A DNA stretch of 64,000 bases, from contig NZ_CP107869.1 of the NCBI RefSeq assembly GCF_036013645.1, forward strand, positions 1,922,001 to 1,986,000, in the 5' to 3' direction. The notes beneath the pieces were generated by a model. The model searched no databases, was not told the origin of the DNA, and was given only the letters and a program-made list of their open reading frames with translations. Shown in pieces: positions 26,691 through 34,315 of the stretch; the stretch's first letter is position 1, and each line of letters begins with the position of its first letter. The DNA comes from Streptomyces sp. NBC_00490. GTDB lineage: Bacteria; Actinomycetota; Actinomycetes; Streptomycetales; Streptomycetaceae. The position numbers and the translations under genes were made by a program.

Positions 26691-27896
26691 GTGCAATCCG
26701 TCCTCGGTCTCGCGCTCGAGTGTGTCGTCGGCGCCCTCGCGAAGACCACCGGCCCGTCCGGAGTGACCCTGCACCGGTCACCGGAGGCGGGGCGCGCCCA
26801 GCTGGCCGACGAGGCCTTCGCATTCAACAGTGCCGTGCCCTCGGGTGTCCGGTTCGACCTGCTCACCGACGCCACCGACATCGAGCTGGATGTCCGGCTG
26901 ACCGTGGTCCTGCCGCCGGGCATGCCCGCCGGCGGCGCTGTCTTCGACCTGGTGGTCGACGGCGAACTGCGCGAACCGGTCGTGGCCACACGACAGTCCC
27001 TGCTCTTCCTCGACCCCGTCTCCGGGGACCAGGAGAGCCGGCCGGCCGAACCCGCCACCGTCCGCTTCCCTCTCGGCCCCGATGCCCGTGAGCGCCATGT
27101 CGAGATCTGGCTCCCTGTCGCCTCGAGGCTCGAACTGCTCGACGTACGCGTGCCGGACGGGGCGTCGGTGCGGGCGGCTCCCGCGAGCGGCCCGCTGTGG
27201 GTGCATCACGGCAGCTCGATCAGCCAGTGCGCGGAGGCGGACCGGCCGACCGGGACCTGGCCGGCGATCGTCGCCCACTCCGCGGGGCTGTCCCTGCTCA
27301 ACCTCGCCCTGGGCGGGCAGTGCCATCTCGACCCCTTCATGGCCCGCGCCATCCGGGACCTGCCCGCGGACACGATCAGTCTGGAACTCGGCATCAACGT
27401 CCTGAACGCCGACAGCATGCGGGAGCGCACCTTCGTCCCGGCCTTCCACGGTTTCCTCGACACGATCCGTGACGCGCACCCGGACACCCCGATCCTGATC
27501 ATCACCCCCATCGTCTGCCCGGCCGCCGAAAACCGGCCCGGCCCCACCCTCGTGGGCCCCGACCTGCGCGTGCACACCGTCGACCGCCCCGTCGAACTCT
27601 CCCTGGGGGCGCTCACCCTCACCCGCATCCGCGAGCTGCTCGCCCACCACGTCGAACAGCGCCGCAAGGACGGCGACGACCGACTCCGGCTCATCGACGG
27701 AACGGCGTTGTTCGGGCCCGAGGACATCGCCGACCTCCCGGACGGTCTGCATCCGAACGCGGCCGGCTACGCCCGCATGGCCGAGCGCTTCCTGCCCCTG
27801 TCGTTCGGCGAGCCCCTTCCCGCCGTTCGGCGGCGTCCCGGTGGTGGCAGCGCCCCCGCCCCGGCAGCGGAGCCCGCCCGACCGGCCTCGGCGTGA
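26691..27896 (+). CDS. SGNH/GDSL-type hydrolase with N-terminal beta-sandwich
   Basis: A 401-residue esterase-like protein. Residues 1-165 form a strand-rich domain (FDLLTDATDIELDVRLTVVLP and similar). From about 168 the SGNH catalytic domain begins. Block I is HGSSIS with Ser175 or Ser176 as nucleophile, block II Gly is in LALGG (about 209), block III Asn236 is in LELGIN, and block V is DGLHPN with Asp351 and His354. The family de-acylates carbohydrates, lipids or small esters, and the two-domain form resembles polysaccharide deacetylases. No secretion signal is visible. GTG 26691 is chosen because AAAGG lies seven bases upstream. It follows the LacI gene by 136 bases. Confidence 0.8.
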   Translation: MQSVLGLALECVVGALAKTTGPSGVTLHRSPEAGRAQLADEAFAFNSAVPSGVRFDLLTDATDIELDVRLTVVLPPGMPAGGAVFDLVVDGELREPVVATRQSLLFLDPVSGDQESRPAEPATVRFPLGPDARERHVEIWLPVASRLELLDVRVPDGASVRAAPASGPLWVHHGSSISQCAEADRPTGTWPAIVAHSAGLSLLNLALGGQCHLDPFMARAIRDLPADTISLELGINVLNADSMRERTFVPAFHGFLDTIRDAHPDTPILIITPIVCPAAENRPGPTLVGPDLRVHTVDRPVELSLGALTLTRIRELLAHHVEQRRKDGDDRLRLIDGTALFGPEDIADLPDGLHPNAAGYARMAERFLPLSFGEPLPAVRRRPGGGSAPAPAAEPARPASA

Positions 27897-27925
27897 CTCC
27901 ACCCTGTCGCCCGGCACCCTCCGCC

Positions 27926-27969
27926 TTGACATCCCGGCCCTGCGCAAGAAGGCTGACCGACCAGTCGGT
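27926..27969 (+). promoter_or_regulatory. Promoter with TetR-type operator before the epoxide-hydrolase-like gene
   Basis: A consensus -35 TTGACA (27926-27931) is followed after 17 bases by a weak -10 (AAGGCT, 27949-27954). Just downstream lies the inverted repeat ACCGAC/GTCGGT with a 2-base centre (27956-27969), of the kind bound by TetR-family repressors. It covers the expected transcription start, the ideal position for repression. No TetR gene is adjacent in the window. Confidence 0.55.
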
Positions 27970-27984
27970 ATGAAGGAGTCGGCC

Positions 27985-28818
27985 GTGACCGAGCTGAGCA
28001 TCCCCACCCCCGCGGGCACCTTCGACGCCACCGTGGCGGGCCCGCCGGACGGCCGTCCGGTACTGCTCCTGCACGGCTTCCCGCAGACGAGGGCGGCGTG
28101 GCGGCACCAGATCGCGGCACTGGCCGCGCACGGCCACCGCGTGGTCGCACCCGACCAGCGCGGCTACTCCCCCGGGGTCCGCCCCGAGCGGCCCGAGGAC
28201 TATCGCGTCGACATCCTGGTCGACGACGTCGTCGCGATCACGGAGCGGCTGGGCTGGACGACGTTCGACCTGGTCGGCCACGACTGGGGAGGCGCGGTGG
28301 CCTGGTGGACCGCCGACACCCATCCCGCCCGCGTACGCACGCTGACGGTCGTCTCGACCCCGCATCCCGGCGCCCTCGCCCACGCCCTGCGCACCGACGA
28401 CGACCAGCGCGCACGGTCGCGCTACATGATCGACTGGCGTGAGACTCCCGCCACCGAGAACGAGATGCTGGCCCATGACGCCGAGAAGCTGCGTGCCTTC
28501 TACGCCGGGAAGGTCCCCCAGTCCAGTGCCGAGGCCTACGTACGGCATCTGTCCCGGCCCGGCGCCCTCACGGCGGCGCTGAACTGGTACCGGGCCGGCC
28601 GCCCCGAACGCGCCATCGACGTCATCGACGTACCCACGCTGTACGTCTGGAGCACGGCGGACCTCGCGTTCGGACCGGTGGCCGCGCGGGAGACCGCGCG
28701 GTGGGTCAAGGAGCCGTACCGGTTCGAGACCCTGCGAGACGTCAGTCACTGGATCCCCGAGGAGGCAGCCGAGTCGCTGAACCGTCTGCTGCTCGAACAC
28801 CTCCGGACGACCGACTGA
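27985..28818 (+). CDS. Alpha/beta hydrolase, epoxide-hydrolase-like
   Basis: A 277-residue soluble hydrolase. The oxyanion motif is HGFPQ (residues 30-34), the nucleophile elbow GHDWGG places Asp100 as nucleophile, and the catalytic His is His255 in SHWIPEEA. An Asp nucleophile with HGFP and SHW is the signature of epoxide hydrolases and haloalkane dehalogenases, not of ordinary Ser esterases. The cap region between 130 and 200 contains [10 protein letters not shown] and Tyr residues that could bind an epoxide oxygen. GTG 27985 is chosen because AAGGAG lies six bases before it. An ATG 15 bases earlier overlaps that site. It sits behind a TetR-type operator. The substrate is unknown. Confidence 0.83.
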   Translation: MTELSIPTPAGTFDATVAGPPDGRPVLLLHGFPQTRAAWRHQIAALAAHGHRVVAPDQRGYSPGVRPERPEDYRVDILVDDVVAITERLGWTTFDLVGHDWGGAVAWWTADTHPARVRTLTVVSTPHPGALAHALRTDDDQRARSRYMIDWRETPATENEMLAHDAEKLRAFYAGKVPQSSAEAYVRHLSRPGALTAALNWYRAGRPERAIDVIDVPTLYVWSTADLAFGPVAARETARWVKEPYRFETLRDVSHWIPEEAAESLNRLLLEHLRTTD

Positions 28819-29020
28819 CCCCTCGGTTTCCAGGTCGGCCGACGACCGCCTACCCCCGCCGGGCGCGGCCGGGCACACTGAGGCCGCGTCCCGCCGCCAC
28901 CGCGCCCTGAGCACTCGCGCACGCATCACGGCGCCGGAGCACCGCGCACGGAAGTACGGCACGCCCGACGACCGTTCGGGCCTGCCGCGAACCCGGCCCA
29001 TCGACCTCGGGGAGACTTCG

Positions 29021-29920
29021 GTGATCAGAGCACGCCGTACCACCACCAGACGTCCACGGCTGATCGCCTCGGTGCTGAGCCTGCTCGTCGTGACCGCGCT
29101 CGCGGTGTCCGACGCCGGCGCGGCCACGGAGCCCACGGCCGGCGCCGCGCCCTCGGCCACCTCGGTCTCCGACGTGGCCTCGGCCGTCGGTTCCCTGGGA
29201 ATCGCGGGGACGAGCTGGGCCGTCGACGAGCGGACCGGGACGTTACGGGTGCTCGCCGACTCCACGGTCACGGAGGCCGGCCTGGCCCAACTGCGGCGCA
29301 CCACCGGGCGTTTCCCGGGCGCCGTGCGCCTGGAACGGCTCGACGGCCCGCTCCGCACCCTCCTCTCGGGCGGCGACGGCATCTACACATCAGCCTGGCG
29401 CTGTTCGGCCGGGGTCAACGTGCAGAGCGGATCCACCTACTACTTCGTCACCGCGGGCCACTGCACCGACGGCGCGACCACCTGGTACACGAGCTCCGCC
29501 CAGACCACGCCGATCGGTTCCACCACCGCCACCAGCTTCCCCGGCAACGACTTCGGTGTCGTCCGGTACTCCAACCCGGCCGTACCGCACCCCGGCACCA
29601 TCGGTTCCGTCGACATCACGGGGACCGCGACCGCCTATGTCGGCCAGTCCGTCTGCCGCCGGGGAGCGACCACCGGCGTCCGCTGCGGCAGGGTCACCGC
29701 GCTCAACGCGACCGTCAACTACGGGAGCGGAGACATCGTCTACGGCCTGATCCAGACCAACATCTGCGCCGAACCCGGCGACAGCGGCGGCCCGCTCTAC
29801 GCCGGCGACAAGGTCCTCGGCATCCTCTCCGGCGGCTCCGGCAACTGCACCTCGGGCGGGACCACGTTCTACCAGCCCATCCAGGAAGCGCTGAGCGCGT
29901 ACGGGTTGTCGGTGTACTGA
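29021..29920 (+). CDS. Streptogrisin-type secreted serine protease (S1 family)
   Basis: A 299-residue preproprotease of the alpha-lytic/streptogrisin group, the same length as streptogrisin B precursor. Residues 1-35 are the signal peptide. A pro-domain of about 80 residues with [16 protein letters not shown] assists folding. The mature enzyme probably begins near [13 protein letters not shown] (about 116). The triad is His147 (TAGHC), Asp177 (NDFG) and Ser255 (GDSGGP), with paired Cys residues at 128/148 and 249/276 for disulfides. GTG is preceded by GGGGAG. Primary specificity, probably for large hydrophobic residues by analogy, would need modelling. It stands alone after a 202-base spacer with a weak 7-bp hairpin (28864-28888). 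Confidence 0.9.
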   Translation: MIRARRTTTRRPRLIASVLSLLVVTALAVSDAGAATEPTAGAAPSATSVSDVASAVGSLGIAGTSWAVDERTGTLRVLADSTVTEAGLAQLRRTTGRFPGAVRLERLDGPLRTLLSGGDGIYTSAWRCSAGVNVQSGSTYYFVTAGHCTDGATTWYTSSAQTTPIGSTTATSFPGNDFGVVRYSNPAVPHPGTIGSVDITGTATAYVGQSVCRRGATTGVRCGRVTALNATVNYGSGDIVYGLIQTNICAEPGDSGGPLYAGDKVLGILSGGSGNCTSGGTTFYQPIQEALSAYGLSVY

Positions 29921-30043
29921 CGGCGACGCGGTCGGTGCCGAACCGCCGCGCGTGAGCCGATCGGGCCATGGCTGACTCGCGCCCTTCTCGCTCGGCTCTG
30001 GACTGCCCAGACTGCCCATCAGGGACGGCAGGGGGAGGCGGGG

Positions 30044-30748
30044 ATGGCTGCTCGGCGTGGACGGGGCGCAGCTGCTCGGAGGAGGCGGAAGGCTCGGCTG
30101 AAGTCGGCCGTGATCGGCGGCGGTGTGCTGCTGGCCCTCCTGGTGGCGTACTGGTCGGCCGTGTGGCCGTATGTCACGGCGGCTCTGCTGCTCGGGGGCA
30201 TCGGGGCGCTCGGCTGGTGGCTGTGGCGCACGGACCGGCTGGTGCGCGCACGGGACCGTCGTTGGCGACAGGACGAGGAGGTGAAGGCCGGCCGCCGGAG
30301 CCTCGCCGAGGTGGATGCCATGACGGGCACGGAGTTCGAGGAACTGGTGGCGGGCCTGTGCCGCCGTGACGGGTGCACGGAGGTCCGGCGGGTGGGTGGT
30401 TCGCACGACAACGGTGCTGACGTCCTCGGGCGTCTCCCGGACGGCCGGACCATGGTGGTCCAATGCAAGCGGTACGCCCCGAGCAGCACCATCGCGAGCC
30501 GGGAGTTGCGCGATCTGCTGGGAGCCAGAGTGCACTTCCGGGCAGAGGTGGCCGTGTTCGTGACGACTACGCGCTTCAGTCGTCCCTCGGAGAAGTTCGC
30601 GGTGGAGCACGGCATCCTCGCCGTGCACCGGGATCACCTCGGATTGTGGAACAACGGCGCTTCCCTCTTGTCGTTGAGCGGCGTGAACGGCCATGGACAG
30701 GGGGATTCCCGCCACCGGGCGCGCTGGAAGCAGGCGTACGGCAAGTGA
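30044..30748 (+). CDS. Membrane-anchored Mrr-like restriction endonuclease domain protein
   Basis: A 234-residue protein. Residues 1-20 are strongly basic. Two transmembrane helices follow (about 22-38 and 43-61), and then a cytoplasmic Mrr_cat domain of the PD-(D/E)xK nuclease fold. The catalytic residues are visible: Glu99/100 in GTEFEE, Asp126 in NGADVLG, and Gln140 and Lys142 in VVQCKRY. Mrr proteins cleave methylated DNA. Membrane-tethered forms are common in actinobacteria but rarely tested, and no methyltransferase or specificity partner is adjacent. GGGGGAGG precedes the ATG. It converges on the YjbQ gene. Confidence 0.83.
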   Translation: MAARRGRGAAARRRRKARLKSAVIGGGVLLALLVAYWSAVWPYVTAALLLGGIGALGWWLWRTDRLVRARDRRWRQDEEVKAGRRSLAEVDAMTGTEFEELVAGLCRRDGCTEVRRVGGSHDNGADVLGRLPDGRTMVVQCKRYAPSSTIASRELRDLLGARVHFRAEVAVFVTTTRFSRPSEKFAVEHGILAVHRDHLGLWNNGASLLSLSGVNGHGQGDSRHRARWKQAYGK

Positions 30749-30786
30749 CCGACAGGGCAGTCCCGAGCAGCCTCGTGATCAGGACC

Positions 30787-31209
30787 TCACCCAAGGAATG
30801 ACAGACGGACCTTCCTGTCCGGGTTGTCGCGATTCGTATCCACCAGGCACACCGACTGCCACGTCCCCAGTTCCAGCCGTCCGTCCACCACCGGCAGTGT
30901 CGCGTGCGGTGGTACGAACGCGGGGAGGACGTGGTCGCGGCCGTGGCCGGGGCTGCCGTGGCGGTGCTGCCAGCGGTCGTCGGAGGGGAGGAGGGTGTGC
31001 AGGGCGGCGAGGAGGTCGTTGTCGCTGCCGGCGCCCGTCTCGATGATCGCGATGCCCGCGGTGGCATGCGGGACGAAGATGTTGAGGAGGCCGTCGCGGC
31101 CGGTGGCCGCCTCCCGCAGGAACGCCTCGCAGTCGGCGGTCAGGTCGACGACCCGCTCCGTCGAGCCGGAGGTGATGTTCAGGACCTGGGTGGTGAACGC
31201 ATCTGACAT
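30787..31209 (-). CDS. YjbQ/UPF0047 family protein
   Basis: A 140-residue single-domain protein of the secondary thiamine-phosphate synthase enzyme family (YjbQ, UPF0047). Family features are [72 protein letters not shown]. The conserved His, Asp and Glu form a metal-like pocket. Some members can replace thiamine-phosphate synthase genetically, but their natural role is unclear. ATG 31209 is preferred over upstream in-frame codons because similarity and a GGTGAGG site begin there. It is divergent from the sulfur-operon leader. Confidence 0.85.
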   Translation of the reverse strand: MSDAFTTQVLNITSGSTERVVDLTADCEAFLREAATGRDGLLNIFVPHATAGIAIIETGAGSDNDLLAALHTLLPSDDRWQHRHGSPGHGRDHVLPAFVPPHATLPVVDGRLELGTWQSVCLVDTNRDNPDRKVRLSFLG

Positions 31210-31294
31210 ACACCCATCCTCACCCATTCGCCCGGTGCCGCGAGCGACCGGTCGCCCGACCGTTGATACGGGCGGTCCACTCCGCGAGACGCCA

Positions 31295-31324
31295 TTGACC
31301 ATGGCCACGCCATCTGGCTACTTT
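31295..31324 (+). promoter_or_regulatory. Promoter of the ssu leader peptide (leaderless transcript)
   Basis: TTGACC (31295-31300), 18 bases and TACTTT (31319-31324) form a good vegetative promoter. The start predicted 7-8 bases after the -10 coincides with the ATG of the leader peptide at 31332, and no ribosome site precedes it, so the peptide is probably translated from a leaderless mRNA. Confidence 0.6.
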
Positions 31325-31331
31325 CGGCGGC

Positions 31332-31415
31332 ATGTTGCGTTCAGCTCTGCTCACCACGCGCGGTCACATCGACCTGCTGCGGGTGGCCTCCGCCGCGTGT
31401 CGCCGCGGCTGCTGA
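31332..31415 (+). CDS. Cys-terminated leader peptide of the sulfonate operon
   Basis: A 27-codon frame beginning at the predicted transcription start. The peptide starts MLRSALLTTRGHIDLLRV and ends SAACRRGC followed by TGA, with Cys codons at positions 23 and 27. The RxHIDLLRVASAxCRR pattern is shared by many Streptomyces peptides annotated as putative leader peptides before sulfur-assimilation genes. In mycobacteria, leaderless peptides with Cys codons are reported to sense cysteine supply by ribosome behaviour at those codons and thereby control downstream genes. The same role is inferred here. It lies 165 bases upstream of ssuC. Confidence 0.72.
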   Translation: MLRSALLTTRGHIDLLRVASAACRRGC

Positions 31416-31471
31416 CGCCCCTTTTCGCACCCCCTCGCGCCTGCGCTCCGCTCTGCCCGCACGTCTGATCC

Positions 31472-31499
31472 GCGCGCACCCCCTCACCCCGGTGCGCGC
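31472..31499 (+). promoter_or_regulatory. Stem-loop in the ssu leader, possible attenuator
   Basis: A perfect 9-bp stem (GCGCGCACC at 31472-31480, complement at 31491-31499) with a 10-base loop sits between the leader peptide stop and ssuC. It has no T-tract. It could end transcription or mask the ssuC initiation region depending on ribosome position on the leader peptide. The mechanism is not provable from sequence alone. Confidence 0.45.
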
Positions 31500-31580
31500 C
31501 TGAGACGACGGCGCACGGTCGCGGCCCCCCAACTCCCCCCACTTTCCCTCATCGGCCGCTCTCCCCTCCGTGGAGCACTC

Positions 31581-32459
31581 ATGAGCATCAGCCATGCCCC
31601 GCCACACCCCCACGAACCCGATATTTCCGTCAAGTCCGAGGCGGGCGACGCCCCTCTCGACCTCGAACCCATCGTCCCCGCCTCCTCCCGACGCACCCGC
31701 GTCCCCCGCTGGCTGCGCCGCACCACCGGCCCGGTCCTCCTGCTGGCGCTCTGGCAACTCCTCAGCGCCACAGGCGTGCTGGCCTCCGACGTACTCGCCT
31801 CACCGGGCCGGATCGCGCAGGTCGCGAGCGATCTGATCGCCGACGGCTCGCTGGCCTCCGCCATGACCATCTCCCTCCAGCGCGTCGCCGTCGGTCTGCT
31901 CCTCGGCACCCTCGTCGGCACCGGACTCGCCCTCGTCTCGGGCCTGTTCCGGATCGGCGAGGACCTCGTGGACGCCCCTGTCCAGATGCTGCGGACCGTG
32001 CCGTTCGTCGGTCTCATCCCGCTGTTCATCATCTGGTTCGGCATCGGCGAGGCGCCCAAGGTCGCGATCATCACGCTCGGCGTGACCTTCCCGCTCTACC
32101 TCAATGTCTACGCCGGTATCCGCGGTGTCGACGCCCAGCTGATCGAGGCGGGCGAGTCCCTCGGCCTCTCGCGATGGGGGCTGGTGCGGCACGTCGTCCT
32201 GCCGGGAGCACTGCCCGGCGCCCTGACCGGTCTGCGCTACTCCCTCGGCATCGCCTGGCTGGCGCTGGTCTTCGCCGAGCAGGTCAACGCGGACTCCGGG
32301 ATCGGCTTCCTCATGGTCCAGGCACGGGACTTCCTGCGGACCGACGTGATCGTGGTCTGCCTGATCGTCTACGCCTTCCTCGGCCTGTTCGCCGACTTCA
32401 TCGTCCGCTCCCTCGAAAGGCTGCTGCTGCAATGGCGACCGACGTTCACCGGCCGGTGA
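31581..32459 (+). CDS. ssuC: Sulfonate/taurine-type ABC transporter permease
   Basis: A 292-residue inner-membrane permease of the SsuC/TauC/NrtB type. A cytoplasmic N-terminal tail of about 50 residues precedes the first helix (GPVLLLALWQLLSATGV). Five further helices follow, and the EAA loop that docks the ATPase is EAGESLGLSRWGLVRHVVLPGALPGALTGLR. It would form the channel for uptake of organosulfonates or related anions. The following ATPase gene starts 28 bases before its stop, indicating translational coupling. Substrate class is inferred from the family and from the Cys leader peptide upstream. Confidence 0.83.
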   Translation: MSISHAPPHPHEPDISVKSEAGDAPLDLEPIVPASSRRTRVPRWLRRTTGPVLLLALWQLLSATGVLASDVLASPGRIAQVASDLIADGSLASAMTISLQRVAVGLLLGTLVGTGLALVSGLFRIGEDLVDAPVQMLRTVPFVGLIPLFIIWFGIGEAPKVAIITLGVTFPLYLNVYAGIRGVDAQLIEAGESLGLSRWGLVRHVVLPGALPGALTGLRYSLGIAWLALVFAEQVNADSGIGFLMVQARDFLRTDVIVVCLIVYAFLGLFADFIVRSLERLLLQWRPTFTGR

Positions 32460-33205
32460 CCACCAAGGGGCCGGACACGCCCCCGGCTCCCCGCGTCCCG
32501 TACGCGGTCCGCGTCGAGGGGCTGACCCGCTCCTTCGACGGCCGCGCCGTCATCGACGACCTCGAACTCGACGTCCGGCCCGGCGAGTTCGTGGCCCTTC
32601 TCGGCCGCAGCGGCTGTGGCAAGTCCACCCTGCTGCGCATCCTCGCGGGCCTCGACCGCGAGATCGAGGGCACCGTCCTGGTGCCGCGCCGCAAGGCCGT
32701 CGCCTTCCAGGCACCCCGGCTGATGCCGTGGAAGAAGGTGTGGCGCAACGTCCTGCTCGGACTGCCGGGCAAGCCCGCACGGACCGTCGCCGACAAGGCC
32801 TTGGACGAGGTCGGACTGGGCCACCGCTCGGACGCCTGGCCCAAGACCCTCTCCGGCGGCGAGGCCCAACGCGCCTCGCTGGCCCGGGCGTTGGTCCGCG
32901 AGCCCGATCTCCTGCTGCTCGACGAGCCGTTCGGCGCGCTCGACGCACTCACCCGGATCAAGGCCCAGCGCCTGGTGGGCGAGTTGTGGCAGCGCCGAGG
33001 CTGCGCCGTGCTGCTCGTCACGCACGACGTCGAGGAGGCCGTCCTGCTCGCCGACCGTGTCCTGGTGATGGACGACGGGGTCATCGCCCACGAACAGCGC
33101 ATCGACCTCGACCGCCCGCGCGACATCACCGACCCCCGCTTCGCGGAGTTGCGCGCCGGCCTCCTGGAACGCCTGGGCGTCGACACCGCCGCCGAAGCCG
33201 CCTGA
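32432..33205 (+). CDS. ssuB: Sulfonate/taurine-type ABC transporter ATP-binding protein
   Basis: A 257-residue ATPase subunit with all active motifs: Walker A GRSGCGKST (58-66), Q-loop Gln93 (FQAPRLMPWKKV), signature LSGGE (140-144), Walker B LLLLDEP (160-166) and switch His198 (VTHDVEEAVLLADRV). The FQ-x-RLMPW segment is typical of SsuB/TauB/NrtD ATPases that pair with SsuC-type permeases. It powers uptake from the cytoplasmic side. The gene overlaps ssuC by 28 bases and precedes ssuA by 41 bases, so the three are one operon. The order here is permease, ATPase, binding protein. Confidence 0.87.
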   Translation: MATDVHRPVTTKGPDTPPAPRVPYAVRVEGLTRSFDGRAVIDDLELDVRPGEFVALLGRSGCGKSTLLRILAGLDREIEGTVLVPRRKAVAFQAPRLMPWKKVWRNVLLGLPGKPARTVADKALDEVGLGHRSDAWPKTLSGGEAQRASLARALVREPDLLLLDEPFGALDALTRIKAQRLVGELWQRRGCAVLLVTHDVEEAVLLADRVLVMDDGVIAHEQRIDLDRPRDITDPRFAELRAGLLERLGVDTAAEAA

Positions 33206-33246
33206 AACCCCCCACGACCACAGCGACACCACAGAACGGAACCCCC

Positions 33247-34269
33247 ATGCGACGACGCCTCGCCCCCGCCGCACTGCTCCTCCCCCTCGCCCTCCTGCTC
33301 ACCGCCTGCGGCGGCAACGCGACCGCCGGAACGGGGACCGGCACCGACGGCCAGGGCTCCCTCACCCTCGAGGTCGGTGACCAGAAGGGGGGTTCGGAGG
33401 CGATCCTGCGGGCCGCGGGCGAACTGAAGAACCTCGACTACAAGATCAAGTGGTCGACGTTCACCTCCGGCCCGCCCCTGCTGGAGGCCGTCAACGCCAA
33501 GGCCGTCGACATCGGAGGCGTCGGCAACACCCCGCCGGTGTTCGCCGCCGGAGCCGGCTCCAGGATCAAGGTCGTGGCCGCCTTCCACGGCACGTCCAAG
33601 GGTGACGCCATCCTCGTACCGAACGGCTCGAAGCTGACGAAGGCCGAGCAGCTCAAGGGCAGGTCGGTCGCCGTGGCCCAGGGTTCCTCCGCCAACTACC
33701 AGTTGGTCGCCTCCCTCAAGGAGGCCGGTCTGAGTCTGAGCGACGTCAAGGTCAAGTACCTCCAGCCGGCCGACGCGCTGGCCGCGTTCACCTCCGGCAA
33801 GGTCGACGCGTGGGCGGTCTGGGACCCGTACACGTCCCAGATCCTCGAGGGCGAGCAGGGCCGCGTCCTCACCACCGGCGACGGCATCACCAACGGCCTC
33901 ACCTTCCAGGTGGCGGCGCCGAGCGCACTGGGGGACAAGAAGAAGGCCGCCGCGATCAGGGACTACCTGGAGCGGCTGCGCCGGGCGACGGCGTGGGTCC
34001 ACGGCCATCAGAAGGAGTGGGCCGAGGTGTGGGCGAAGGACACCGGTCTGCCGTACGAGGTGGCGCTGGCGTCGGTGCAGCGCACCAACGCCAGCCGGAT
34101 CTCGGTCGCGGTCGACAAGCCGCTCATCGCCTCCGAGCAGGAGATCGCGGACGCCTTCACCGAGCTGAAGCTGATCCCGCACAAGGTCGACTTCGCGGAC
34201 TACGTGGACACGCGTTTCAACGCGGATCTGCCGCCGTCCACGACCCCCGCGCGCGGCGAGAAGTCGTAG
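33247..34269 (+). CDS. ssuA: Sulfonate-type ABC transporter substrate-binding lipoprotein
   Basis: A 340-residue solute-binding lipoprotein. The signal ends in the lipobox LTAC (Cys21), anchoring it outside the membrane. The mature part has the SsuA/NMT1-like fold: LTLEVGDQKGGSEAILRAAG, VDIGGVGNTPPVFAAGAGS, KGRSVAVAQGSSANYQL, and VDAWAVWDPYTSQILEG as the second-lobe ligand motif. It delivers substrate to SsuBC. Aliphatic sulfonates or taurine are likely, though nitrate- or pyrimidine-precursor-binding relatives share the fold. It follows ssuB closely and is followed by a monooxygenase gene 46 bases on. Confidence 0.85.
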   Translation: MRRRLAPAALLLPLALLLTACGGNATAGTGTGTDGQGSLTLEVGDQKGGSEAILRAAGELKNLDYKIKWSTFTSGPPLLEAVNAKAVDIGGVGNTPPVFAAGAGSRIKVVAAFHGTSKGDAILVPNGSKLTKAEQLKGRSVAVAQGSSANYQLVASLKEAGLSLSDVKVKYLQPADALAAFTSGKVDAWAVWDPYTSQILEGEQGRVLTTGDGITNGLTFQVAAPSALGDKKKAAAIRDYLERLRRATAWVHGHQKEWAEVWAKDTGLPYEVALASVQRTNASRISVAVDKPLIASEQEIADAFTELKLIPHKVDFADYVDTRFNADLPPSTTPARGEKS

Positions 34270-34315
34270 GCCGGCCGCCGGGAAGATCTGCGACCCCGGC
34301 ACAGTTGGTAGAAAC

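Noticed and set aside
28864..28888. Weak 7-bp hairpin in the spacer before the streptogrisin-type gene
   Set aside because: Short stem with an 11-base loop, no T-tract, and similar structures arise often by chance in this GC content.
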